A stretch of DNA of 64,000 bases from Companilactobacillus heilongjiangensis (GCF_000831645.3 NZ_CP012559.1:558001-622000), one strand, 5' to 3'; shown: positions 17,905 to 28,336, counted from the first letter of the stretch. The notes: generated by a model not told the origin, from the letters alone. Made by a program: numbers and translations.

Positions 17905-18091
17905 TCGCCTCCGGTTGTCAGTAATGTAGTTCTGCTGTGCGACCGGTCCGAGCCACAGAGCGGTCTCGAACCTCGATTTTGAACTTCGCAAGAACCGCGA
18001 ATTTCAAAATACGTCGGTGGGGTAAGAAAGGAAAATCACCTTTCTAACGCCACCTGCACTGCTGAACTACATTACTGACAACCTCCGGCTA
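17905..18091 (-). repeat. Structured intergenic element copy 6 (class B, minus; left member of pair 6/7)
   Basis: Terminal arms 17913-17932 and 18064-18083 pair over 20 bp. Alternative P2 tip (plus-sense GGTGATTTTCC flanked by GAAA/TTTC). About 60 nt upstream of the DUF368 start. Copy 7 faces it across 201 bp with no feature I can name. Confidence 0.92.
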
Positions 18092-18293
18092 GTGTATTTG
18101 TTGTGATGAAATTATTTGTTCACTATGTATAAATATTTTGGACGTAATTACGTATGAATATCAGGGTGATGTTGGTAGTTTTGATTATGTGGTTGTATAT
18201 AAAAAGAGAACGTACAATCCACAAAGTAATGAGGATCATATAGTCTCTAGATTTGTTATTTTAATTACTTGAGTACAAAAACAAATTTATACA

Positions 18294-18452
18294 TAGCCGG
18301 AGGGTGACAGAGTAAAAGATAGTCTGCAATGGAGGTGGCGTTAATGCTTTAGCATTTACACCACAGGGCGACTTTGGAGACTTGCTGATTTTGCAAGGCT
18401 TCGAACCGGTCCTCATAGCAGAACTATCTTTTCCTCTGTCACCTGGAGGCGG
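18294..18452 (+). repeat. Structured intergenic element copy 7 (class A, plus, lacking P4; right member of pair 6/7)
   Basis: Terminal arms 18304-18324 and 18422-18441 pair with minor mismatch. P2 (AATGC TTTA GCATT) and P3 are present, but the whole P4 hairpin (GAGACC...GGCTCG) is missing, leaving a 159-bp element. Its GGC end abuts the ABC-F stop codon at 18455. Confidence 0.9.
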
Positions 18453-18454
18453 TA

Positions 18455-20365
18455 CTATTTAAAGTCTTCCAGTTCAATCGACTTTTCAGTCCATTGTTCT
18501 TCGATTTTATCTTGCTTAGCTTTATTTTCATCCAATTCTTTTTGCATATCAGCCAGTTTGCTATATGATGTCAGGTTTTCTTCCTTAGTCATTTCTTTTT
18601 GAATGGCAGTATTCTTGTCTTCCAATTCGGCCAATTGATCTTCTAATTCTTCAACTTGACGGCGCAACTTACGTTCTTGCTTTTGTTGTTCCTTAGATTG
18701 TTGATATTCCATCTTCTTTTCACTGACGTTAGAAGTTTTAGCTTCTTCTTCAGCGACTGGTTGGACGGTAGTTTTCTCAAGATAATAATCATAATCACCA
18801 AGATAAATTTTACTGCCCTCACTGCCGATATCAACGATTCTATTGGCAAGTGTATTCAATAGGTAACGGTCATGAGAAACGAACAGGACAGTACCAGGGA
18901 AGCTCTTCAAGGCATCTTCTAGGACTTCCTTACTGTCGATATCCAAATGGTTAGTTGGTTCATCCATTACTAGGAAATTATTGTTTTCCATCGACAATTT
19001 TGTCAAAGTTAAACGAGCTTTTTCACCACCGGATAATCCAGCAACTGGCTTAAGAACGTCATCGCCACTGAAGAGGAAGGCTCCCAACTTCTTACGGATG
19101 ATTTGTTCATCAAGGCGTGGGTAACGGTCCCAGATTTCGTGCAGGACGTCTTTCTTTGGATCGAGTCCCTTTAAATTCTGGTCATAGTAACCGACTTGAA
19201 CGTTGGCACCAAATTGACTAGTTCCTTTAATTAACGGAATGCGGCCGAGGATTGACTTGAGAAAGGTTGATTTACCGATACCGTTGGGCCCGATAATACC
19301 GACACGTTCACCTTTTTTGACGTCAAGGTTGATTGGTTCGGACATAATTTCGTCGTCATAACCGATGGCTGCGTCCTTAACTAAAAGAACGTCATTACCA
19401 CTTTCCTTGTCGATTTCAAATGAGAAGTGAACGGAACCTTGATCACTGCCGGGACGGTCCAAAACATCCATATGTTCTAACTTCTTACGACGACTTTGAG
19501 CCATCTTAGTTGTGGAAGCACGGACGATATTCTTTTGGATATACTCTTCAGTTTTCTTGATTTCTGCCTGTTGTTCTTCGTAATGTTTCCAAGCAACGGC
19601 TTGATTCTTCTTCTTTTCATCGAGGTAGAAAGTATAGTTACCAGAGTAGTGGGTTGATGAATGTTGATTGATTTCAACAATTTCAGTTGCCACTTTATCA
19701 AGGAAGTATTGGTCATGGGAAACGATAACTAGGGCGCCACGATAACCTTTAAGGTAACTTTCCAACCACTCGACAGTATTGATATCCAAGTGGTTAGTTG
19801 GTTCATCCAAAAGTAAGATGTCGTGATGTTCCAAAAGCATTTTAGCCATGGCTAACCGAGATCTCTCACCACCAGAAAGGGTAGAAATCTTGTGTTCCCA
19901 AACATCTTCGTCAAAGCCAAATCCCTTGAGGACACTGCGGATTTCTGATTGATAGCCGTAACCATTCTCTTGACGGAAGGTATTTTGCAATTGATCGTAT
20001 TGCTTGAGAATTTCGTCGTAGTCATCGACATTTGGATTGGCTAGTTTTTCTTCCAAAGCATGCATCTTTTTTTCTTGAGCTTTGAGATAATCAAAAACTT
20101 TTTCCATTTCCAAAAAAATTTGATTGTCGCTATCGAGTCCAGAATCTTGGGCTAAATAACCGATATTGGTATCTTTTTTTAGGGCAATGTTGCCACTGTT
20201 ATAACTCTCTTGGTCAGAGATAATCTTCAGTAAAGTAGATTTTCCAACCCCGTTTCGACCGACCAAACCAATGCGGCTGTTGTCTTGTATCTCGAAACTG
20301 ACATTGGAAAAAAGTTTCTTCGTACCGAAATTTTTCGTAATGTTCTGTGCTTGTAATAAAATCAA
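18455..20365 (-). CDS. ABC-F family ATPase, YdiF-like
   Basis: 636 aa with two ABC domains and no membrane segment. First Walker A GRNGVGKS (36-43) and signature LSGGERSR; second GPNGIGKST and LSGGEKAR. The interdomain linker is charged, and the last 75 or so residues form a coiled coil (EQQKQERKLRRQVEELEDQL). ABC-F proteins act on the ribosome. The neighbourhood of rex, divergent at 20502, matches B. subtilis ydiF. Not obviously a resistance-type member. Confidence 0.92.
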   Translation of the reverse strand: MILLQAQNITKNFGTKKLFSNVSFEIQDNSRIGLVGRNGVGKSTLLKIISDQESYNSGNIALKKDTNIGYLAQDSGLDSDNQIFLEMEKVFDYLKAQEKKMHALEEKLANPNVDDYDEILKQYDQLQNTFRQENGYGYQSEIRSVLKGFGFDEDVWEHKISTLSGGERSRLAMAKMLLEHHDILLLDEPTNHLDINTVEWLESYLKGYRGALVIVSHDQYFLDKVATEIVEINQHSSTHYSGNYTFYLDEKKKNQAVAWKHYEEQQAEIKKTEEYIQKNIVRASTTKMAQSRRKKLEHMDVLDRPGSDQGSVHFSFEIDKESGNDVLLVKDAAIGYDDEIMSEPINLDVKKGERVGIIGPNGIGKSTFLKSILGRIPLIKGTSQFGANVQVGYYDQNLKGLDPKKDVLHEIWDRYPRLDEQIIRKKLGAFLFSGDDVLKPVAGLSGGEKARLTLTKLSMENNNFLVMDEPTNHLDIDSKEVLEDALKSFPGTVLFVSHDRYLLNTLANRIVDIGSEGSKIYLGDYDYYLEKTTVQPVAEEEAKTSNVSEKKMEYQQSKEQQKQERKLRRQVEELEDQLAELEDKNTAIQKEMTKEENLTSYSKLADMQKELDENKAKQDKIEEQWTEKSIELEDFK

Positions 20366-20501
20366 AATATAACTCCTTTATGTATTCACAATTTTATCAT
20401 TAATTAATAATTTATGCCTTTATAGGTTTAACGTATTGCGTTTTTAGTGATTTTTATTTACTATGAATGTTAGTGAAATGACACACATATGGTGGTAAAT
20501 T

Positions 20502-21152
20502 ATGACAAAAACAACAGTTCCAAACGCAACAATAAAGCGTTTACCAATTTATTATCGTTACTTCCAATTTCTCAAGGACGAGGGCACAAAAAAAATCTCC
20601 TCTGGTGAACTATCAGAAGGGGTCAAGATTGACAGTGCTACAATTAGACGTGACTTCTCATATCTAGGTGCACTTGGGAAACGTGGATACGGCTACGATG
20701 TAAACGATTTAGTAGCATTCTTTAAAAAGCTGTTGAATCAAGATAAACGGACCAATGTAGCCTTAGTTGGTGTTGGTAATTTAGGTAACGCCTTACTAAA
20801 TTATAACTTTTCTCGAACAAATAATGTTCGAATTGCGGCAGCTTTTGATATAAATAAAGAAATTGTCGGTACAGTTAAGAGCGGTGTTCCCGTTTATGAC
20901 ATTAGTGAATTAAAGGAACAACTTAACTTACAACAGATCGATGTTTGTATTTTGACAGTTTCTTCAAACGCTGCGCAAACAACTGCTGACTTGTTGGCAG
21001 ATGCTGGAGTTCGAGGGATTCTGAACTTCACACCGGTTATTATCAACGTACCAAACAGTATCCGTGTTCACTATGTCGATTTGGCAAATGAATTGCAGAC
21101 ACTGATTTTCTTCCTAGACCGTGACAAGTCATTGACAGAAGAAACAAACTAA
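20502..21152 (+). CDS. rex: Redox-sensing transcriptional repressor Rex
   Basis: 216 aa. N-terminal winged helix with DSATIRRDFSYLG (about 45-60), then a Rossmann NAD-binding domain with GVGNLGNALLNY and a C-terminal swapped helix (HYVDLANELQTLIFFL). It senses NADH/NAD+ and represses fermentation genes. Divergent from the ABC-F gene. I looked for a Rex operator upstream but found no convincing inverted repeat. Confidence 0.95.
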   Translation: MTKTTVPNATIKRLPIYYRYFQFLKDEGTKKISSGELSEGVKIDSATIRRDFSYLGALGKRGYGYDVNDLVAFFKKLLNQDKRTNVALVGVGNLGNALLNYNFSRTNNVRIAAAFDINKEIVGTVKSGVPVYDISELKEQLNLQQIDVCILTVSSNAAQTTADLLADAGVRGILNFTPVIINVPNSIRVHYVDLANELQTLIFFLDRDKSLTEETN

Positions 21153-21172
21153 ACTTTTGGGGGAATTTTTTT

Positions 21173-22141
21173 ATGAGTGAACCATTATTTTTGAAACCTG
21201 TCTTCCACGAAAAAATTTGGGGTGGCAGAAAGTTAGAAACTAAGTTTGGTTACAACATTCCTGATGGTTCTATCGGTGAATGCTGGGCTATTTCAGGACA
21301 TCCACATGGTAGATCAGAAGTTGAAAACGGCGAGTTTGCTGGACAATATGTTGACGACCTCTGGAAAAATCATAGTGAATTATTTGGCAATCCCAAGGGA
21401 AAAGTTTTCCCATTGCTAACTAAGATTTTGGATGCCGAAGCAAGTCTTTCAGTCCAAGTTCACCCCGACAACGCATACGCTGCCGAGCACGAACACGAAT
21501 TAGGCAAGACAGAATGCTGGTACATCATCGATGCTGAGCCAGGTTCATACTTAATTTATGGTCACAATGCCAAGAATAAAGCTGAACTCGACCAAATGAT
21601 CGAATCCGGCGACTGGGACCACTTGTTGAGAAAAGTTCCAGTTAAGACAGGCGATTTCTACTATGTACCAAGTGGGACCGTTCATGCTTTGAACAAAGGT
21701 ATCATGGCACTCGAAACACAACAAAGCAGTGATACAACATATCGTTTGTATGACTATGACCGTGTTGAAAAGTCTACAGGTAAGAAACGTGATCTTCACA
21801 TCAAACAATCAGAAGACACAATTACAGTTCCTCATAAAGATCCAAAATTAAACATTGAATCAAAACAAGTTGGTAAGAATAAGTTTACAACATTCGTTCA
21901 ACCACCAGTTTCACCATTCTTCTCAGTTTATCACTGGGAAATTAAAGAACCAGTTGAATTACATCACCAAATCGGTAAATATACATTGATCTCAATTCTT
22001 AGTGGAGAAGGTAAGATTACCGTTGATGGCAAGGATTACGATTTGAAGAAAGGCGTTCACTTGATTGTACCCGCAACAGTAGATGCTTGGACACTAGCTG
22101 GAGATTTGGATATTATTGCTTCAGAATCAGGAGAAGCCTAG
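21173..22141 (+). CDS. manA: Mannose-6-phosphate isomerase, class I
   Basis: 322 aa. Cupin-fold zinc enzyme with LSVQVHPDNAYAAEHE (zinc His), GKTECWYII and GTVHALNKGIMALETQQ. Interconverts mannose-6-P and fructose-6-P. ATG 21173 follows GGGGGAATTTTTTT. Length is normal for the short Firmicute type. A structured non-coding segment begins right after its stop. Confidence 0.95.
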   Translation: MSEPLFLKPVFHEKIWGGRKLETKFGYNIPDGSIGECWAISGHPHGRSEVENGEFAGQYVDDLWKNHSELFGNPKGKVFPLLTKILDAEASLSVQVHPDNAYAAEHEHELGKTECWYIIDAEPGSYLIYGHNAKNKAELDQMIESGDWDHLLRKVPVKTGDFYYVPSGTVHALNKGIMALETQQSSDTTYRLYDYDRVEKSTGKKRDLHIKQSEDTITVPHKDPKLNIESKQVGKNKFTTFVQPPVSPFFSVYHWEIKEPVELHHQIGKYTLISILSGEGKITVDGKDYDLKKGVHLIVPATVDAWTLAGDLDIIASESGEA

Positions 22142-22142
22142 A

Positions 22143-22331
22143 GAGAGTGGAGCAGGCCCGGGAATTTCCGAGCATTTGCATGACTTCACGAATTATCCGC
22201 GTACTTTGCGGATGATTTGGGAAGTTGGCAAAGCGGAAGAAATTGGCCTGCGGAACTCGTTTTAGAGCCGCAGCATGCCCAGCAAAAAGGTCTAAAATAC
22301 CGCTGCCGGTATATATTGCTAATGCACTCTA
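22143..22331 (+). other. Structured non-coding segment after manA, related in part to the repeat family
   Basis: AGAGTG at 22144-22149 can close onto CACTCT at 22325-22330. Inside, GCAGGCC (22152-22158) pairs with GGCCTGC, AATTTCCG pairs with CGGAAGAAATT, and ATCCGC-GTACTTT-GCGGAT is a hairpin. That hairpin shares CGCGTACTTTGCG (22198-22210) with P3 of class B repeat copies. It may be a third, divergent class. It starts 2 nt after the manA stop, like many true copies. Confidence 0.55.
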
Positions 22332-22358
22332 AAATATCCAAAACAAAATGCTGTTCTT

Positions 22359-22386
22359 CGATTGTAATATTATTAATAATACAATC
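22359..22386. repeat. AT-rich palindrome
   Basis: GATTGTA and TACAATC flank a near-palindromic TATTATTAATAATA core. No T-run; function unknown. Confidence 0.55.
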
Positions 22387-22443
22387 AAATAACCAGCATC
22401 AAAATTAACCAATTCTAATAAAAAATCAACAAATCATTCACTA

Positions 22444-22489
22444 AATACAGAATAACGGAAAAATAAATCCGTATATTCTGTATTTTTTT
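22444..22489 (+). terminator. Strong terminator downstream of manA
   Basis: AATACAGAATA and ACGGA pair with TCCGT and ATATTCTGTATT, followed by seven T. The rest of the gap to 22655 is AT-rich, with a TATAAT-like box near 22616. Confidence 0.88.
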
Positions 22490-22655
22490 ATCCGAAAATC
22501 AATTAAAAATAGAACAATATCACCGCTACATACAAATAATGTTCGTCATAGCTAATAAAATGAAATTTATTTTAATTTGAAATCGCTATCAATTCCCCAT
22601 TCCTTAAAAAATCTTCTATAATTAAAGATATGTTAATTCAAAAGGGGACTTAAAA

Positions 22656-23936
22656 TTGCAAAGACAACGATTTTTTCGAGTTAGTCTAGGGTGGCAAATT
22701 ATTATTGGCTTGATCCTAGGTATTGTTTTAGGACAGGTATTTTACCAGAATAAGGTTGCTATACAGGTAATGCAGAACATCGGGACAATGTTTATTTCGA
22801 TGATTCAAATGATTGTGTTACCAATTGTTATTTCTTGTTTGACTGTTGGTATCGCCAATATGGGTGATATTAAAAAACTTGGTCGAATTGGATTAAAGAC
22901 GTTAATTTATTTTGAAATCATGACTACTTTAGCGATTATTATTGGTATTGTGGTGGCTAATGTTACCCACCCCGGTACCTATATTGATATTCATAGTCTA
23001 AAAGGTTCGGATATTAGCCAATATACAGCGACCGCCAAAACGGCTAAACATTCGGGTATTTGGTCAATTTTGATGAGTATCATTCCAACTAACATCTTCG
23101 CTTCCTTGGGCAAAGGTGATATGTTGCCAATTATCTTCTTCTCAGTTCTCTTTGGACTTGGAACAGCTTCAATCGGTAAGCAAGGTAAAATTATTACCGA
23201 TGTTTTAAATGCAGTTGCGAACGTAATGTTTAAAGTTACTAACTGGGTTATGCGTTTAGCTCCAATTGGTGTCTGTGCTTTGATCGGTGTTACCGTTGGG
23301 GAAATGGGTTTCAATTCGTTAAAACCCTTGGCATTATTCATACTGATTGCTTATGCGACAATGGCGTTTTTCGTATTCGTTATCATGGCACTTGTCGGTC
23401 ACTTATTCCACGTTAGATTTTATGAATTATTTAGAATTATTGAAAATGAAGTTACACTTGCTTTTACCACCGCCAGTTCTGAAGCAGCCTTGCCAAAGAT
23501 GATGGAAAAAATGCAAGATTATGGATCATCAAAAGGTATCGTCTCCTTTGTAATTCCAACCGGATATACATTTAACCTTGATGGTTCCGCAATTTATCAA
23601 TCATTGGCTGCCTTATTCTTGGCTCAAGCCTATAATATTCACCTATCCATTGGGCAACAAATTACCCTTGTTGTGGTATTGATGTTAACATCAAAGGGGA
23701 TGGCCGGAGTGCCCGGAGCATCGTTTGTTGTACTCCTAGCCACAGTATCAACAATTGGTGTACCAATGCAAGGTTTGACCTTCATTGCAGGTATCGACCG
23801 TCTCGTAGATATGGGACGTACAGCCGTCAACGTTGTCGGAAATTCACTAGCTACAGTTATTATTGCTAAGAGTGAAAAAGAGTTCGATGATGAGAAACGG
23901 AAGAAGTACGTTGCGTCATACACACGTGGGGACTAA
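22656..23936 (+). CDS. Dicarboxylate/amino acid:cation symporter (DAACS family)
   Basis: 426-aa polytopic transporter with about eight helices and two re-entrant loops. TASSEAALPKMM is the HP1-type serine-rich motif; GYTFNLDGSAIYQS and GMAGVPGASFVVLL match the substrate/cation motifs of the GltP/GltT family. Probably glutamate/aspartate or C4-dicarboxylate uptake; the exact substrate cannot be read. TTG start at 22656 after AAAAGGGGACT. Confidence 0.92.
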   Translation: MQRQRFFRVSLGWQIIIGLILGIVLGQVFYQNKVAIQVMQNIGTMFISMIQMIVLPIVISCLTVGIANMGDIKKLGRIGLKTLIYFEIMTTLAIIIGIVVANVTHPGTYIDIHSLKGSDISQYTATAKTAKHSGIWSILMSIIPTNIFASLGKGDMLPIIFFSVLFGLGTASIGKQGKIITDVLNAVANVMFKVTNWVMRLAPIGVCALIGVTVGEMGFNSLKPLALFILIAYATMAFFVFVIMALVGHLFHVRFYELFRIIENEVTLAFTTASSEAALPKMMEKMQDYGSSKGIVSFVIPTGYTFNLDGSAIYQSLAALFLAQAYNIHLSIGQQITLVVVLMLTSKGMAGVPGASFVVLLATVSTIGVPMQGLTFIAGIDRLVDMGRTAVNVVGNSLATVIIAKSEKEFDDEKRKKYVASYTRGD

Positions 23937-23978
23937 TTAGCACTCCATGTAGTCGAAAAACAATTTAAACACACAGAG

Positions 23979-24010
23979 AACAGCTTGCCGAAAAGGCAGG
24001 CTGTTTTTTT
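23979..24010 (+). terminator. Symporter terminator
   Basis: AACAGCTTGCC pairs with GGCAGGCTGTT across GAAAA, then seven T. Confidence 0.92.
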
Positions 24011-24029
24011 ATGCCGCCGAAGGCTGGCT
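24011..24029 (-). repeat. Remnant of a class B repeat end
   Basis: ATGCCGCCGAAGGCTGGC matches the GGC end of minus copies 5, 9 and 15 (GCCGCCGGAGG...), then the similarity stops. It lies just after a terminator, exactly where copies 9 and 15 sit, and faces plus copy 8. It probably marks a deleted left partner. Confidence 0.6.
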
Positions 24030-24079
24030 TATTGTGTAATTTTGAGTATTAGTATTTTGTTTGGAATTGGTAAATGAGG

Positions 24080-24133
24080 ATACAAAAAAGATATCCGCAA
24101 ATTTTTTAAAAATTGCAGATATCTTTTTTGTAT
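24080..24133. terminator. Bidirectional hairpin between symporter and repeat copy 8
   Basis: ATACAAAAAAGATATC pairs with GATATCTTTTTTGTAT, with an inner GCAAATTTTT/AAAAATTGC extension. T-runs occur on both strands. Confidence 0.75.
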
Positions 24134-24188
24134 TTTTCGTAGTTTATATATATCGACGGAGAGCAATACCAAAATTTTAAAATACACG

Positions 24189-24377
24189 AGCCGGAGGTTT
24201 CGAGGGAGTGAACAGCAGTGGCAGTGGTGTTAGGTCGGTGGTTTTCCGGCCTTACAGCACAGGACGTATTTTGAGATTCGCGTACTTTGCGGAGCTCAAA
24301 ATCGAGGTGCGAGACCGTACTTTGGCTCGCACCGGTCCCACAGCAGGCAACTTCATCTCCCTCGAAACCGGAGGCGG
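24189..24377 (+). repeat. Structured intergenic element copy 8 (class B, plus)
   Basis: Terminal arms include GGTTTCGAGGGAG (24196-24208) with CTCCCTCGAAACC (24356-24368), extended outward by CCGGAGG and inward by GAA/TTC. P2 tip is the alternative GGTGGTTTTCC module. P4 GGTGCGAG/CTCGCACC covaries with other copies. GGC end is 7 nt from the CPBP stop. Confidence 0.92.
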
Positions 24378-24384
24378 CAAACAA

Positions 24385-25011
24385 CTACATTATTCCAATC
24401 GTTAAAACAATAGCGTTCATAATAATATGGCTGCCGGCACTTACATAAATATTTTCCGACTTGTAGTAAACATATGAGAACCACAATCCCATAAAGACAT
24501 AAACCAAAAATCTAGTATCCTGATGCATAAACGCAAACATGAACGCTGAAACAATAGCAGCAATGTAAATGTTAGTAGGCTTGATCAAGTTGGCGAAGAA
24601 TACACGTCTGAAGATGATTTCCTCCATAATTGGTGCAGCTATCATCACGTAGATGAAATAGTATGGATATTCTTTAACCATCAACAGTAAACTGAGCGTA
24701 TTTTGTGAATCGGTGCTGGCATGGAATAATAATTTATCCGCAAAGCCAATTCCGAATTGGACTACCAATGCGCCCACAGTTCCTAAAATTATCCACTGCA
24801 AATCGTGATTTAAATTAGTTTTTTTCTCAAATTCTAAAGGACCACTTTGTTTAACTAAATAAATCATTAGACCAGTGACAATCAATGATGCAATGGTGAC
24901 GGTGATAAAGTAGGCTGAGCCTGTGATAGAGAACATTGTCAGGATAGTTCCTAACGATAACAACAGGATATAAGCCAGTAATGTGAAAAACTGATTTGTT
25001 CGATAAGACAT
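24385..25011 (-). CDS. CPBP family intramembrane metalloprotease
   Basis: 208 aa from the minus-strand ATG at 25011 (GGGGGA upstream); a longer frame to 25053 lacks an RBS. About six to seven membrane helices. Family motifs EEIIFRR (catalytic glutamates) and FAFMHQDTR (metal His). CPBP proteins are Abi/Rce1-like proteases, in lactobacilli sometimes linked to bacteriocin immunity, but no bacteriocin gene is nearby. Divergent from groES. Confidence 0.88.
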   Translation of the reverse strand: MSYRTNQFFTLLAYILLLSLGTILTMFSITGSAYFITVTIASLIVTGLMIYLVKQSGPLEFEKKTNLNHDLQWIILGTVGALVVQFGIGFADKLLFHASTDSQNTLSLLLMVKEYPYYFIYVMIAAPIMEEIIFRRVFFANLIKPTNIYIAAIVSAFMFAFMHQDTRFLVYVFMGLWFSYVYYKSENIYVSAGSHIIMNAIVLTIGIM

Positions 25012-25041
25012 AATTTCCCCCATATTTTTAAAGGTAAATAC

Positions 25042-25070
25042 TTGCAACTTCACAATATAATGTTAATATA
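25042..25070 (+). promoter_or_regulatory. groESL promoter
   Basis: TTGCAA at 25042-25047 and TAATAT at 25064-25069, 16-bp spacer, immediately followed by the CIRCE element. Confidence 0.6.
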
Positions 25071-25080
25071 AAACTTGTGA

Positions 25081-25107
25081 TTAGCACAAGAGATAGTTGA
25101 GTGCTAA
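25081..25107 (+). promoter_or_regulatory. CIRCE operator (HrcA binding site)
   Basis: TTAGCACAA, 9-nt spacer, GAGTGCTAA. Only the last two bases of the left arm differ from the consensus TTAGCACTC-N9-GAGTGCTAA. Position between the promoter and groES fits HrcA repression of groESL. Confidence 0.92.
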
Positions 25108-25153
25108 AAGATATACAAAAAACATTGAATTAATATTACTGGAGGTATTTAAA

Positions 25154-25438
25154 TTGTTAAAACCACTTGGAGATAGAGTCATTGTAACAGTCGATAAAGA
25201 AGAAGAAAAGACAGTTGGTGGCATTGTTTTAGCAAACAACGCTAAGGAAAAGCCACAAACAGCCGAAGTTGTTGCCGTAGGTGACGGACTAGTTGCTGAT
25301 AATGGTACTAAATTACCTATGAACGTTAAAAAGGGTGACAAGGTTCTTTTTGACAAGTACTCAGGCTCAACAGTTAAGTATGAAGACAGTGAATATTTAA
25401 TCCTTCATGAAAAAGATATCATGGCAATCGTTGACTAA
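25154..25438 (+). CDS. groES: Co-chaperonin GroES
   Basis: 94 aa starting at TTG 25154, which follows GGAGGTATTTAAA and aligns with the standard [11 protein letters not shown]-terminus; an upstream ATG overlaps CIRCE and is not used. Mobile loop and VLFDKYSG region present. It caps the GroEL chamber. First gene of the HrcA-controlled operon. Confidence 0.97.
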   Translation: MLKPLGDRVIVTVDKEEEKTVGGIVLANNAKEKPQTAEVVAVGDGLVADNGTKLPMNVKKGDKVLFDKYSGSTVKYEDSEYLILHEKDIMAIVD

Positions 25439-25483
25439 TTAAAACTTAAACAAGAAAAATTTATTTTAAATTATGGAGTGTGA

Positions 25484-27121
<1,638 letters not shown>

Positions 27122-27143
27122 TCCATTTAAACTAAACAATTAT

Positions 27144-27180
27144 AAACGTTGGTAGATTAAATTCTGCTGACGTTTTTTTT
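27144..27180 (+). terminator. groESL terminator
   Basis: AAACGTTGGTAGA pairs with TCTGCTGACGTTT with one or two mismatches, then a T-run. Confidence 0.85.
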
Positions 27181-27191
27181 GTATTTAAATA

Positions 27192-27365
27192 TGCCGCCAG
27201 AGGGGAACAGTGATTCCGCCGCAGTTTGACCGGTCCGAGCCACGGTCTCGCACCTCGATTTTGAGGTTTGCATAGTGCGCAAATCTCAAAATACGTCAGT
27301 TATGTAAGAGCTGAAGCTCTAACACAACTTGAACTGCAGGCTCCATCACTGTTCCCCTCTGGCTG
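27192..27365 (-). repeat. Structured intergenic element copy 9 (class B, minus; left member of pair 9/10)
   Basis: Terminal arms 27197-27214 and 27345-27362 are perfect 18-bp complements (CCAGAGGGGAACAGTGAT). Lies just after the groEL terminator. P2 closing pairs are weakened here. Copy 10 faces it across 82 bp. Confidence 0.92.
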
Positions 27366-27447
27366 GTTTTTTATCAATAGAATTTTTTGTTTATGATATC
27401 AGCTCTAGTTTGATAGATGTATGTGTGGGAATGATTGACTATAAAAA

Positions 27448-27630
27448 GAATCGGAAGGGATGAGAATATTAACCAGCTGTGGTTGTGGCGTTATGGCTTT
27501 AGCCATTACACCACCGGGCGAGTTTGGAGACTTACCGGTTTTTGGTAAGGCTTCAAACCGAGGTTCGAGACCGTACTTTGGCTCGAGCCGGTCCGCATAG
27601 CAGGTTAATATTCTCATCCCTGGAGATGGC
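27448..27630 (+). repeat. Structured intergenic element copy 10 (class A, plus; right member of pair 9/10)
   Basis: Perfect 19-bp terminal arms 27456-27474 and 27603-27621 (AGGGATGAGAATATTAACC). Close to the class A consensus throughout. Confidence 0.94.
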
Positions 27631-27712
27631 AAACAAGTAATTCATTTCCTATCTGGACCTTAAAAGTATAAAATGAGTTATTGTCGAATAGAAAATAGAA
27701 GAGAGAATCAGA

Positions 27713-28285
27713 ATGGATAGTATTGAATTTGGTCGTAAGATCAATTACGTACCTATGACGGTCAGCTTAGTTGTTGGATTAGTTGTGGGAGTTTTGGTAT
27801 TTGTCTTTACGAAGGTTACTTTGTTGGCTGTACTTTTGGGCGTTACTGCTTTAGTTATTATTGCCTTGCTTTACGCGCGTTCAATGAGTGATTTTTACGG
27901 CTACTGGGAGATTGATGATGAGGGTATTCGCAGTTACGATTATCAAAATCTCAGTATCAGATTGCAGTCAGTTTTGTTTCCTTTTAGTGAAAGCCAATTG
28001 GACTTCAAATTTAAGGATATAAAGGCTTTAACGGTAGTTGTGGGTAAAGAGATGAATGCGCCCAGTAATATTCTAGGAGGCTCATTTAACGCTCCTAAGA
28101 AGATTATGTTCCACTTGCCAACTCCTTACTATTTAGAATTAAAGTTGAATGATGGTCGTCAGGTTAATTTGGACTTGTCAGCTGATTGGGATGACAGTGA
28201 AACGATTGAATACGTTATTGCTGTGATTTGTTCAGAAGCCGATATTCCAGCTGAAATTATTAAGCAAGAAAATCAGAATGCGTAA
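27713..28285 (+). CDS. Hypothetical membrane protein
   Basis: 190 aa. Two adjacent hydrophobic helices (about residues 15-35 and 38-58) are followed by a soluble domain of about 130 residues with alternating strands (GYWEIDDEGIRSYDY...), reminiscent of bacterial PH-like/YcxB-type membrane proteins, but I cannot confirm this. The RBS is weak (AGAGAGAATCAG). Single gene ending in a bidirectional terminator. Confidence 0.7.
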   Translation: MDSIEFGRKINYVPMTVSLVVGLVVGVLVFVFTKVTLLAVLLGVTALVIIALLYARSMSDFYGYWEIDDEGIRSYDYQNLSIRLQSVLFPFSESQLDFKFKDIKALTVVVGKEMNAPSNILGGSFNAPKKIMFHLPTPYYLELKLNDGRQVNLDLSADWDDSETIEYVIAVICSEADIPAEIIKQENQNA

Positions 28286-28331
28286 AAAAATGGAATCAAT
28301 AATCACAATCGATTATTGGTTCCATTTTTTT
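28284..28331. terminator. Bidirectional terminator, 27713 gene and WxL gene 1
   Basis: AAAAAATGGAATCAATAATC pairs with GATTATTGGTTCCATTTTTT around ACAATC. T-runs on both strands. Nearly the same hairpin follows WxL gene 2. Confidence 0.9.
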
Positions 28332-28336
28332 ATATT

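Noticed and set aside
20400-20500. Rex operator upstream of rex
   Set aside because: Sequences such as TTAGTGATTTTTATTTACTA only weakly resemble TTGTGAA-N4-TTCACAA; the match is too poor to annotate.
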